From an uncultured Bacteroidales bacterium (GTDB lineage: Bacteria > Bacteroidota > Bacteroidia > Bacteroidales > Paludibacteraceae): a DNA stretch of 64,000 nt. The position numbers were made by a program, and so were the translations under genes. The stretch covers positions 1-64,000 of the forward strand of contig CAMOGT010000002.1 of NCBI GenBank assembly GCA_946614295.1, read 5' to 3'. Every line of letters begins with the position of its first letter. Within the stretch, counting starts at the first letter, position 1. Positions 51,120 through 58,884 of the stretch are shown here, piece after piece. Under the pieces are notes generated by a model. It saw nothing but the letters and a program-made list of their open reading frames with translations. It did no database searches and was not told where the DNA came from.

Positions 51120-51136
51120 AGTTTTAGTTCAAGCGA

Positions 51137-51210
51137 GGCCCCGTAGCTCAATTGAATAGAGTGTCAGATTCCGGTTCTGAAGGTTCTGGGTTTGAGCCCC
51201 AGCGGGGTCA
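51137..51210 (+). tRNA. tRNA-Arg (anticodon CCG)
   Basis: Acceptor GGCCCCG / CGGGGTC; D arm GCTCAATTGAATAGAGT; anticodon loop TTCCGGT with CCG, reading CGG; T arm CTGGGTTTGAGCCCCAG. CCA not encoded. Confidence 0.92.
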
Positions 51211-51250
51211 CAGAAGCTTACGAAGCGTAAGCGTAGAAAGGTTTTATCCC

Positions 51251-51266
51251 GCCCCAGCGGGGTCAC
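51251..51266. repeat. Duplicated 3' end of tRNA-Arg
   Basis: GCCCCAGCGGGGTCAC, an exact copy of the tRNA end at 51196-51211, 40 bp downstream; between them a GCTTACG/CGTAAGC hairpin. Looks like a former attachment site or a small duplication. Confidence 0.65.
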
Positions 51267-51285
51267 TCGTCGGAAGCGGCGATCC

Positions 51286-51364
51286 ATGACTTCATTACTT
51301 CGTAATTCGTGTAATGGTCGCGTTTCCTCCTCTCCCCACAAATGTAAAATTTGCGGGGACCCCA
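51286..51364 (+). repeat. Palindromic element relative upstream of the 51382 gene
   Basis: TTCGTAATTCGTGTAATGGT with CTCCCC and AAATTTGCGGGGACCCC, corresponding to the dapB element; the middle is shorter. Here it is intergenic. Confidence 0.75.
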
Positions 51365-51381
51365 AAAATGGTAAGAAATTT

Positions 51382-53412
51382 ATGAAAAGAGGTATTATTG
51401 TGTTCTGTTTAATTCTCCTGGCTGTGCTTGGAGGGACGGAATGTGCCTTGGGCACAACGTCACAAACATTCGGAGAACCCACCCATGCGGCGTATAGAGG
51501 AACAATCTATACGCCGTTTTCTATATCATTGCCATCCGAATACGCCGCCCCCTCCGACAATTCCTCAACGCATAAGAAAAGCCGGGTCCGGAAATCGCAG
51601 GTAGTCTTTGACACAGATGGTTGGACGGAGAGCGCCGATGCCCGAAAGAGCACCCAAAACACTCCGGGCGTCCCTATCGGTTCTCCGTGGGTAATGATGC
51701 TCTTCTGCCTCGTCTTTATCCTTTACAAGAGGCCCAAAACATTCCTCCCGGGGTTACTGTTCATACCTCTGCACGTCTCCGCTACGACCGTCAACGTGCA
51801 ACTCGCCAACTCTGCCATCCGGAGCAGCGAGAGTGTCATCGCCACCCCCACCCTCACCGATCCGCCATTGTCCGGAGGCATTTTCGTTTGTTGGGATTTG
51901 TATTACGACCGGGAATGTACTCACCTTGTTCCGGATGTCACATTCCGCGGCAACCCCACCCCCTATTCCCATAACTCGGTTTCGTTCACGGCTCCCGCCC
52001 CGGGGACTTATTTCCTGAAGACCGAGGTACGCAACTCTGAGGCGCCTTGTGCCGTTTCTGCAGTGTGCGAGGAAATCAGCACCGTACAGGTGTACCCCGA
52101 CATAGACGCTGTGCTCACACGGGGGTTGCAACGCGCAGGGAGACTCCTTCCGCTCAGCGACAAAACGGAGAACTGCACGGTATCCGGCGTAATGGATTTT
52201 TACAAAGACACCATCAATGACGCTTCCCTTAGCCCTTATCAGCGGTACAACTATTTCCTGTCCCTGCCCTTCGATGTGCGTGTAGGCGACATCTACGGTT
52301 TCGGCAACTACGGACAGCACTGGCTCATCGAGTACTACGACGGCTTGGGAAGAGCGCAGAACGGCTACTGGGCAGATAGCGAACCAAACTGGAAAAGGAT
52401 TGACGACACGGACTCCGTTCTCCATGCCTACCAAGGCTACATCCTCAAACTCAACTCGATCCGGATGCAGGCGGACAAGACGGATGTATGGTCCAACGAC
52501 GCGGATGTAGTCAATTTGTATTTCCCTGCCCTCTCCACCGTCAGCCTGGCGTTTGAGAATGAGACCATTCCGGCCCTGAGTGAAGCCTACCGGTGCACCA
52601 TTGACCAATCGGCTACATTAGGGACAGAAGGCGACCGGACCATCAAAGACAGTTTCTGGCGGTGCATCGGTGCGCCCCCAAGCTCCGCATACCACACGAC
52701 CGATATAAGCTATCTCTATGAATGGCATCTCCATGACAACTCACTCAGCGTGGTGGATGCCCGCGATTACAACTTTGCGCCCATGCACGCCTATCTCCTT
52801 CAGCAACAAGCACCCGTCATCTGGCGCACCTCCGCACCGGCGTCACTTGCCCCGCGCGCCATTTCCCCCGACACGGATATCCGTCTCCGCCTCGATCTGC
52901 GGAAAGATACCGTCCAACAAGACCACACCTTTATCCGCCTGACCGAAGACGGGAATGCGGACAGCGGATTTACGTTCGGCGAGGATCTGGTCAAAGAGTT
53001 AAACGCCGGCAGTAACATCTATTCGCTCATCGGTTACGAACGCATAGCGGGAAACAGTCTGCCCTTCCGTAATCAGCCGGTATCCATACCCATCGGCGTA
53101 CAAATAACCGCTAACGGGGTCTATACCTTCTCCCTCCCCGCTCCGCCAACCGCCGTTAGCGTAACGCTCCGGGACAAGACCGACAGCACACAGACCCTCC
53201 TCAACACTTCAGACTACGCCGTCTGTCTGACCGCCGGAAGTACCGACACGCGGTTTGAGATAGAGATTGCTCCGGTTAGCCAGATAGCGACAGGAACGGA
53301 AGCCGTCTGCCATCAGACCTCAGCCGTCAGAAAAATGCTGATTGACGGCAGGCTCTATATCGTCAGAGACGGAAAGACATATGACGCGCAAGGCATACAG
53401 ATTGCGCATTAA
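51382..53412 (+). CDS. Composite secreted protein with internal membrane segments and C-terminal tail
   Basis: 676 residues from the ATG at 51382 (KRGIIVFCLILLAVLGGTECALG, signal peptide); the open frame before it is palindromic-element DNA. After about 90 residues comes GVPIGSPWVMMLFCLVFILYKR, which has the PID/PIG-type sorting layout, then a second hydrophobic stretch (FLPGLLFIPLHVSA) and a large beta-rich exoprotein. It ends in KMLIDGRLYIVRDGKTYDAQ, the shared tail. The arrangement suggests a fusion of a short sorted protein with a tail-bearing exoprotein; alternatively it is one protein with an internal anchor. Confidence 0.7.
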   Translation: MKRGIIVFCLILLAVLGGTECALGTTSQTFGEPTHAAYRGTIYTPFSISLPSEYAAPSDNSSTHKKSRVRKSQVVFDTDGWTESADARKSTQNTPGVPIGSPWVMMLFCLVFILYKRPKTFLPGLLFIPLHVSATTVNVQLANSAIRSSESVIATPTLTDPPLSGGIFVCWDLYYDRECTHLVPDVTFRGNPTPYSHNSVSFTAPAPGTYFLKTEVRNSEAPCAVSAVCEEISTVQVYPDIDAVLTRGLQRAGRLLPLSDKTENCTVSGVMDFYKDTINDASLSPYQRYNYFLSLPFDVRVGDIYGFGNYGQHWLIEYYDGLGRAQNGYWADSEPNWKRIDDTDSVLHAYQGYILKLNSIRMQADKTDVWSNDADVVNLYFPALSTVSLAFENETIPALSEAYRCTIDQSATLGTEGDRTIKDSFWRCIGAPPSSAYHTTDISYLYEWHLHDNSLSVVDARDYNFAPMHAYLLQQQAPVIWRTSAPASLAPRAISPDTDIRLRLDLRKDTVQQDHTFIRLTEDGNADSGFTFGEDLVKELNAGSNIYSLIGYERIAGNSLPFRNQPVSIPIGVQITANGVYTFSLPAPPTAVSVTLRDKTDSTQTLLNTSDYAVCLTAGSTDTRFEIEIAPVSQIATGTEAVCHQTSAVRKMLIDGRLYIVRDGKTYDAQGIQIAH

Positions 53413-53434
53413 TGCACGATTAATAAGATTTTTC

Positions 53435-53465
53435 TTGCATATGTCAAAATTTTGTTGTACCTTTG
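53435..53465 (+). promoter_or_regulatory. Promoter of panD
   Basis: TTGCATATGTC at 53435, 20 bp, TACCTTTG at 53458-53465. Only 21 bp from there to the ATG at 53487, so the leader is very short. Confidence 0.87.
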
Positions 53466-53486
53466 CACCCGCAAAGGTTAAGAACA

Positions 53487-53840
53487 ATGTATATTACGAT
53501 TTTAAAATCAAAGATCCACCGGGTGCAAGTGACGGAAGCGAACTTAGAGTATATCGGTTCCATAACAATCGATGAAGCCCTGATGGAAGCCGCAGGTATC
53601 TATGCCGGCGAGCGGGTACAGGTAGTAGATAACACCAACGGCGCAAGGCTGGAAACGTACGTTATTCCCGGGAAGAGAGGTTCGGGTTGTATCTGCATCA
53701 ACGGTGCGGCAGCCCACTTGGTACACGTAGGCGACACCGTGATTATCATGGCGTACGGGTTGGTGACGCCGGACGAGGCGAAGACGTTCAAGCCGAGTAT
53801 TGTATTTCCCGGAGAGGGGAACAGGTTAGTTGAGAGTTGA
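53487..53840 (+). CDS. panD: Aspartate 1-decarboxylase
   Basis: 117 residues from the ATG at 53487 ([29 protein letters not shown]). The self-cleavage site is the GS of YIGSIT (residues about 24-25), giving the pyruvoyl cofactor. It makes beta-alanine for pantothenate and coenzyme A, the same pathway as coaE earlier in the window. Followed by a period-7 repeat. Confidence 0.95.
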   Translation: MYITILKSKIHRVQVTEANLEYIGSITIDEALMEAAGIYAGERVQVVDNTNGARLETYVIPGKRGSGCICINGAAAHLVHVGDTVIIMAYGLVTPDEAKTFKPSIVFPGEGNRLVES

Positions 53841-53856
53841 TAGTTGACAGTTGATG
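53824..53856. repeat. Period-7 repeat, AGTTGAG/AGTTGAT family, before tgt
   Basis: GTTGAGAGTTGATAGTTGAC then AGTTGATGG; its last unit carries the tgt ATG and its first units cover the panD stop. Confidence 0.8.
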
Positions 53857-54987
53857 GCATTTTTCGAACTACATAGCGGGGCGAAAGGCGTGGGGCCGAG
53901 AGCGGGCGTGATACACACCGACCACGGAGACATACAGACCCCTATCTTCATGCCCGTAGGGACTGCAGGGACCGTCAAAGGTGTGCAGCGCAAGGAGTTG
54001 GAGGACGATATCAAAGCCCAAATCATCCTTGGCAACACCTACCACCTCTTTCTCCGTCCGGGTACAGAGATTCTGCATAAAGCGGGGGGACTGCACCGGT
54101 TCGAGGGATGGGAGAGACCTATCCTGACCGACAGCGGCGGGTTTCAAGTATTCTCTCTCACCGACATCCGTAAGATGACGGAGGAAGGCGTGCGGTTCTC
54201 CTCCCATATAGACGGCCGCAAGCTGCTCTTCACACCCGAGAGCGTGATGGATATAGAGCGTGAGATAGGCGCGGACATCATGATGGCGTTCGACGAGTGT
54301 TGCCCGGGGACGGCTGACAAGAAATACGCAAAGGAATCGATGGAAAGGACGCACCGATGGCTCGACCGGTGTATCGCCCGGTTCGACGGTACGGATGACT
54401 TATACGGCTACAAACAGCACCTCTTCCCGATCGTACAGGGATGCACCTATACGGATTTGAGACAGGAGGCGAGCAAACGGTTGCGGGATCTGGACAGAGA
54501 CGGCTACGCCATCGGCGGACTCGCGGTAGGCGAACCGACGGAGGTGATGTATGATATGATCGAGGTCTGCAACGACATCCTGCCGGAGGAAAAACCCCGT
54601 TACCTGATGGGAGTCGGCACGCCGTGGAACATACTTGAAGCCATCGAGAGGGGCGTGGATATGTTCGATTGCGTAATGCCGACGCGGAACGGGCGGAACG
54701 GCATGATCTTCACATGGCAGGGCGTGATGAACCTCAGAAACAAGAAATGGGAGGACGATTTCACAGAGCTTGATCCCTATGGGACGAGTTATGTGGACCA
54801 CGCCTATACGCGGGCTTATGCGCGGCATCTGATCCATGCCCAGGAGATGTTGGGACTGGAGATCCTGTCGATCCATAACTTGGCATTCTATCTCGACTTG
54901 GTCAGCCGGGCAAGAGAGCATATACTCGCGGGCGACTACTCTTCATGGAAATCCGCTGTATTACCGGACCTCATGAAGAGATTGTAA
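53854..54987 (+). CDS. tgt: Queuine tRNA-ribosyltransferase
   Basis: 377 residues from the ATG at 53854. TDSGGFQVFSL (catalytic Asp region), GGLAVGEPTEVM, and DCVMPTRNGRNG are the standard blocks. The usual C-terminal zinc motif (CxC..C...H) is not conserved as such; the region reads NLRNKKWEDDFTELDP, with fewer Cys. It exchanges guanine for queuine or preQ1 in tRNA wobble position. lptF/G follows. Confidence 0.9.
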   Translation: MAFFELHSGAKGVGPRAGVIHTDHGDIQTPIFMPVGTAGTVKGVQRKELEDDIKAQIILGNTYHLFLRPGTEILHKAGGLHRFEGWERPILTDSGGFQVFSLTDIRKMTEEGVRFSSHIDGRKLLFTPESVMDIEREIGADIMMAFDECCPGTADKKYAKESMERTHRWLDRCIARFDGTDDLYGYKQHLFPIVQGCTYTDLRQEASKRLRDLDRDGYAIGGLAVGEPTEVMYDMIEVCNDILPEEKPRYLMGVGTPWNILEAIERGVDMFDCVMPTRNGRNGMIFTWQGVMNLRNKKWEDDFTELDPYGTSYVDHAYTRAYARHLIHAQEMLGLEILSIHNLAFYLDLVSRAREHILAGDYSSWKSAVLPDLMKRL

Positions 54988-55021
54988 TTTGGTAATTGGT
55001 AATTGAAAAATTGGTAATTGG
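54987..55021. repeat. Intergenic repeat ATTGGTA/ATTGAAAA
   Basis: Degenerate ATTGGTAATTG copies between tgt and the GTG of the permease gene. Confidence 0.65.
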
Positions 55022-55022
55022 C

Positions 55023-56096
55023 GTGAAACGCCTGGATTGGTATATAATCAAGAAATTTCTGGGCACATTCTTCTTCTCGATTGTGCTCATTTTGTCTATC
55101 GCAATCGTCTTTGATTTGACGGAGAAGATGGATGATTTCTTCGAGGAACAAGTACCGCTGCGGGAGATTATTCTGGACTACTACATCCCCTTCATTCCCT
55201 ATTACATGAATATGTTCAGCTCGCTGTTCATCTTCATCTCCGTGATCTATTTCACGAGTAAGATGGCGGGCAACTCGGAGATTATAGCAATGCTGGCATC
55301 AGGGGTGAGTTACCACCGGCTGATGGTACCTTACGCGCTCTCGGCAGGACTGTTATTCGTACTGAGCATGACGTTAGGCGGCTGGGTGATCCCACGGAGT
55401 AGCGAGAGGATGCTTCATTTCACGGACAAGTACATAGAGCATTTCACGACGGAGAACGCGCGTAATCTGCAGTTGGAGGTAGAGCCGGGCACGATTCTCT
55501 ACATGGAGTCGTTCCGAAAATACAATAACATCGGTTACCGGGCATCCATAGAGCGTTTTGAGGGAAAGAGTCTGGTAGAACGTACTACGGCAGAGCGGAT
55601 TTACTACGACTCATTGGAGTACTGGCATTTGGAGAATTACCTGACCCGGCGGTTCACCGGCATGCGCGAGACACTGGATCTCGGAGAACGTAAAGACATC
55701 TCCCTTCCGATTATTCCGGACGAGTTATTCATAACCGCACAACAAGCGCAGCAGATGACGACGCCGGAGTTAAGACACTATATGAACCGCCAGCGTCAGC
55801 GCGGAAGCGGTAACGTGAAGGCTTTCGAGGTAGAATACCATAAGCGCTGGGCATCTCCGCTGGGAGCATTTATCATGACGCTTCTTGGGGTGACGATGAG
55901 CAGCCGCAAGGTCCGCGGAGGAATGGGAAAGAACTTGGGTATCGGCATTGTGCTGACGGCGGTGTATATACTATTCTCCACCGTGAGCACGACATTCTCG
56001 GTAAACAATGTGATGAGTCCGTTCATGGCGGCGTGGCTGCCGAATATCGTGTTTCTGGCGATTTCGGTTCCGCTGTACATACGGGCGGCGAGATAG
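55023..56096 (+). CDS. LptF/LptG family permease
   Basis: 357 residues from a GTG at 55023 (KRLDWYIIKKFLGTFFFS). Six membrane segments with a periplasmic domain between the third and fourth. LSIAIVFDLTEKMDDF and FSSLFIFISVIYFTSKMAGNSEIIAMLASGVSYHRL are the family blocks. Part of the ABC machine that extracts LPS from the inner membrane. An intrinsic terminator follows. Confidence 0.9.
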   Translation: MKRLDWYIIKKFLGTFFFSIVLILSIAIVFDLTEKMDDFFEEQVPLREIILDYYIPFIPYYMNMFSSLFIFISVIYFTSKMAGNSEIIAMLASGVSYHRLMVPYALSAGLLFVLSMTLGGWVIPRSSERMLHFTDKYIEHFTTENARNLQLEVEPGTILYMESFRKYNNIGYRASIERFEGKSLVERTTAERIYYDSLEYWHLENYLTRRFTGMRETLDLGERKDISLPIIPDELFITAQQAQQMTTPELRHYMNRQRQRGSGNVKAFEVEYHKRWASPLGAFIMTLLGVTMSSRKVRGGMGKNLGIGIVLTAVYILFSTVSTTFSVNNVMSPFMAAWLPNIVFLAISVPLYIRAAR

Positions 56097-56128
56097 TTGA
56101 TAGTTGATAGTTGAGAGTTGAGAGTTGA
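56093..56128. repeat. Intergenic period-7 repeat, AGTTGAT/AGTTGAG family
   Basis: Five tandem units after the permease stop. Confidence 0.8.
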
Positions 56129-56143
56129 ATAGTAAGCACAAAA

Positions 56144-56169
56144 AAAAGAGACGCGAGGGCGTCTCTTTT
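56144..56169. terminator. Bidirectional terminator between convergent genes
   Basis: Perfect 11-bp stem AAAAGAGACGC / GCGTCTCTTTT with a GAGG loop, A-rich on one side and T-rich on the other; serves both the permease and the minus-strand 56173 gene. Confidence 0.88.
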
Positions 56170-56172
56170 CGT

Positions 56173-56460
56173 TTAGCGGAGCTCTATACGTCGGCGCTCC
56201 ATGCCGTCCCCTACTTTGGCGTACAAGCGGTACGTGCCGGGGATGAGTTCAAACTCTACGTAATTGCCACGCTCCTTGAGGAGCAGTTTACCGTCCATCG
56301 AGTAGATCCGGGCTTCCTGCATCTGAGTAGATGCTACTACCAGGGTGTTCTCTCGGAACCGGACTGTAAAATTATCGTTGGTGTTTTTAGCAGCATAGGT
56401 TAAGGTACCTCCTGCTACCAACGATACGATGGTCAACAGACTAATTAATACCTTTTTCAT
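56173..56460 (-). CDS. Small secreted protein resembling a stand-alone sorting domain
   Basis: 95 residues; signal peptide (KKVLISLLTIVSLVAGGTLTYA). The rest (RENTLVVASTQMQEARIYSMDGKLLLK... FELIPGTYRLYAKVGDG) has the pattern of T9SS type A C-terminal domains (IYSMDGKLL, PGTYRLYA), but nothing precedes it. Its function may be structural or it may be a decayed cargo. Own promoter at 56555-56588 on the minus strand. Confidence 0.7.
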   Translation of the reverse strand: MKKVLISLLTIVSLVAGGTLTYAAKNTNDNFTVRFRENTLVVASTQMQEARIYSMDGKLLLKERGNYVEFELIPGTYRLYAKVGDGMERRRIELR

Positions 56461-56554
56461 AATAGTAATGTTTTAAAGATCATTTTCACGAGTTAACGCA
56501 CTCGCTTGCGTCGGAATTTCCGATAGGGATTTTATACCCCTCTTCTGAAATTCG

Positions 56555-56588
56555 GTGCAAAATTACTGCCTTTTGATGGAACGACCAA
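56555..56588 (-). promoter_or_regulatory. Promoter of the 56173 gene
   Basis: On the minus strand TTTGGTCGTTCC, exactly 20 bp after TTG, TAATTTTG, then CACCG. Spacing fits, though the box after TTG is divergent. Confidence 0.65.
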
Positions 56589-56665
56589 ATTTTCAGGCAA
56601 AAATATGTTATAAAACATAAAAATGCGGTTTCGAGTTGGCAAAATAATGCTTTTTTTGCACACTT

Positions 56666-56847
56666 ATGTGGCTGGTGACGCCTGCGTTGGATTACCAAAA
56701 CGCCCCTGTGCAAGTGTTTGCTTTCTTGGTGATGGGAGAGTATCTGCCGGAAGAGGCAAAGGGAGGGAGAGAAGATAGTCCGCGACGGACGGTTGCTGAT
56801 TCTCCGAAACGGCAAAACATACAATGTATTAGGGGGAATGGAATGAC
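56666..56847 (+). pseudogene. Remnant of a tail-bearing surface-protein gene
   Basis: The frame ending at the TGA at 56845-56847 reads KIVRDGRLLILRNGKTYNVL and then GGME, a near-consensus tail motif. It has no signal peptide or start, and the upstream codons are in another frame (about 56666-56760: FLVMGEYLPEEAKGG), which looks like a frameshifted end of a larger gene. Confidence 0.65.
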
Positions 56848-56933
56848 CTAGAACAGTACGTAATGGTAACGAAGTGGTAATGAAAGCGACAGGCAAATGA
56901 CCCTTAAATCCACTTAAAAATGAAGAAAAGTGG

Positions 56934-56951
56934 CATACACTCTTGTGTATG
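56934..56951. promoter_or_regulatory. Dyad at the typA promoter
   Basis: CATACAC TCTT GTGTATG, the same arms as at the dapB promoter (14489-14504) with a 4-bp spacer. Confidence 0.55.
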
Positions 56952-56973
56952 TCATTTTTTTTTTGTACCTTTG
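56943..56973 (+). promoter_or_regulatory. Promoter of typA
   Basis: TTGTGTATGTC at 56943, 20 bp, TACCTTTG at 56966-56973, then CGCCCGATTTA. Confidence 0.87.
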
Positions 56974-57018
56974 CGCCCGATTTAGTTTGGCGTATAGTGC
57001 CCTACACATAAAAGAATT

Positions 57019-58833
57019 ATGCAAAATATCAGAAATATAGCAATTATTGCACACGTGGACCACGGCAAAACAACGCTCGTGGACAAGATGCTGTACACCG
57101 CGAAAGTAGTGAGCGCACAGCGTTCGGAGTTCAGTGATCAGCCTCAGGAGCTAATCCTGGACAACAACGATTTGGAACGGGAGCGTGGAATTACCATTCT
57201 CGCAAAGAACGTAGCCATCGAATACAAAGGCACGAAAATCAATATCATTGACACTCCGGGGCACGCCGATTTCGGCGGCGAGGTGGAGCGTGTGCTGAAT
57301 ATGGCCGACGGCGTTCTGCTGCTTGTAGACGCTTTCGAGGGTCCCATGCCACAGACACGTTTTGTGCTGCAAAAAGCACTCGAATTGGGTCTCAAACCCA
57401 TCGTAGTAATCAACAAAGTGGACAAGTTGAACTGCCGTCCGGACGAGGTGCAGGAAGAGGTCTTTGACCTGATGTGCAACCTCAATGCCACCGACGACCA
57501 GTTGGATTTCCAAACCCTCTACGGCTCCGCCAAGAACGGCTGGATGTCGAAGGACTGGAGGAAACCAACGACCGACTTGACCGACCTGATGGATGCCATC
57601 ATCGAGTATATTCCGGCTCCGGAGGACAACCCCGGTACGCCGCAGATGCTGGTGACAAGTCTGGATTACAACTCTTATGTCGGCCGTATAGCCATTGGAA
57701 GGGTTCACCGCGGCGAGTTCAAGGACGGTCAGTCCGTCACGCTGGCGAAGAAAGACGGCACGATGGTCAAGACCAAGATCAAAGAGCTGCACACGTTCTC
57801 GGGTATGGGTCACGTGAAGACCGATGTGGTCAAGAACGGCGACATCTGCGCGATGATCGGTATCGACGGCTTCGAGATAGGCGACACCGTTTGCGATGCA
57901 GAGAACCCCGAGGCTCTCAAACCGATCGCCATTGACGAGCCGACGATGAGTATGACTTTCTGCATCAACGACTCGCCTTTCTTCGGGCAGGACGGTAAAT
58001 TTGTAACGAGCCGTCATATCCAGGACCGACTCAACAAAGAGTTGGAGAAGAATCTCGCCCTCCGCGTTGAGAAAGGCGCAGAGGAGAGCAGCTGGCGTGT
58101 CTATGGCCGTGGCGTGCTACACCTCTCCGTCTTGATCGAGACCATGCGCCGCGAGGGATACGAGTTGCAGGTAGGCCAGCCGCAAGTCATCATCAAAGAG
58201 ATTGACGGCGTCAAATGCGAGCCGGTAGAGGCACTGACGGTGAATACACCGGAGGAATGCTCCGGTAAAATCATCGAGTATGTCTCCACCCACAAGGGCG
58301 AGATGACGAAGATGGAGATGGTCAACGACCGCGTACACCTCGAGTTCACCATCCCGAGCCGCGGTATCATGGGTATGCGCACGTACGTGATGAACGTGTC
58401 CGCCGGAGAAGCCATCATGGCGCACCGGTTCCTGGAGTACCAGCCATGGAAAGGCGAGATAGTGAAGCGTAATAATGGTTCGCTCATAGCGATGGAAGCC
58501 GGTACGGCATATGCCTATGCGCTGGACAAACTGCAGGATCGCGGAAAGTTCTTCATCGACCCGCAAGAGGAGGTCTATGCCGGACAGGTAGTAGGCGAGA
58601 ACGCCAAAGAGGGCGACATAGTCATCAATGTGACGAAGAGCAAGAAACTGACCAACATGCGCTCCAAGAGTGCAGACGACAAGGCGGTATTGCCACCGCC
58701 TGTACGGATGAGTCTGGAGGAGGCATTAGAGTATATCAAAGAGGATGAGTACGTAGAGGTAACCCCGCACGCAATGCGTATCCGCAAAATCATCCTCGAT
58801 GAGTTAGAGCGCAAACGCGCAGGAAGAGCATAA
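57019..58833 (+). CDS. typA: Ribosome-binding GTPase TypA/BipA
   Basis: 604 residues. G motifs: AHVDHGKTT (G1, residues 10-18), RGITI (G2), DTPGHADF (G3), NKVDK (G4). Elongation-factor-like domains follow, plus the TypA-specific C-terminal domain. It binds ribosomes and aids assembly and stress adaptation. Own promoter upstream with dyad; tig follows about 50 bp downstream. Confidence 0.96.
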   Translation: MQNIRNIAIIAHVDHGKTTLVDKMLYTAKVVSAQRSEFSDQPQELILDNNDLERERGITILAKNVAIEYKGTKINIIDTPGHADFGGEVERVLNMADGVLLLVDAFEGPMPQTRFVLQKALELGLKPIVVINKVDKLNCRPDEVQEEVFDLMCNLNATDDQLDFQTLYGSAKNGWMSKDWRKPTTDLTDLMDAIIEYIPAPEDNPGTPQMLVTSLDYNSYVGRIAIGRVHRGEFKDGQSVTLAKKDGTMVKTKIKELHTFSGMGHVKTDVVKNGDICAMIGIDGFEIGDTVCDAENPEALKPIAIDEPTMSMTFCINDSPFFGQDGKFVTSRHIQDRLNKELEKNLALRVEKGAEESSWRVYGRGVLHLSVLIETMRREGYELQVGQPQVIIKEIDGVKCEPVEALTVNTPEECSGKIIEYVSTHKGEMTKMEMVNDRVHLEFTIPSRGIMGMRTYVMNVSAGEAIMAHRFLEYQPWKGEIVKRNNGSLIAMEAGTAYAYALDKLQDRGKFFIDPQEEVYAGQVVGENAKEGDIVINVTKSKKLTNMRSKSADDKAVLPPPVRMSLEEALEYIKEDEYVEVTPHAMRIRKIILDELERKRAGRA

Positions 58834-58845
58834 ACGACTCCGAAA

Positions 58846-58871
58846 TATCAAATAATCGAAATATCGAATAA
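58846..58871. repeat. Intergenic repeat CGAAATATC
   Basis: CGAAATATCAAATAATCGAA then ATATCGAAT; degenerate double copy between typA and tig. Confidence 0.6.
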
Positions 58872-58884
58872 AAACAAATATATT

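Larger units (their letters stand above)
56461..57018. other. Divergent spacer with orphan tail remnant and typA promoter
   Basis: Holds the minus-strand promoter, the remnant at 56666-56847 and the typA promoter with its dyad. No intact gene. Confidence 0.75.

Noticed and set aside
51286..51381. Earlier start of the 51382 protein at 51286
   Set aside because: This part is a palindromic element; the signal peptide begins at 51382.
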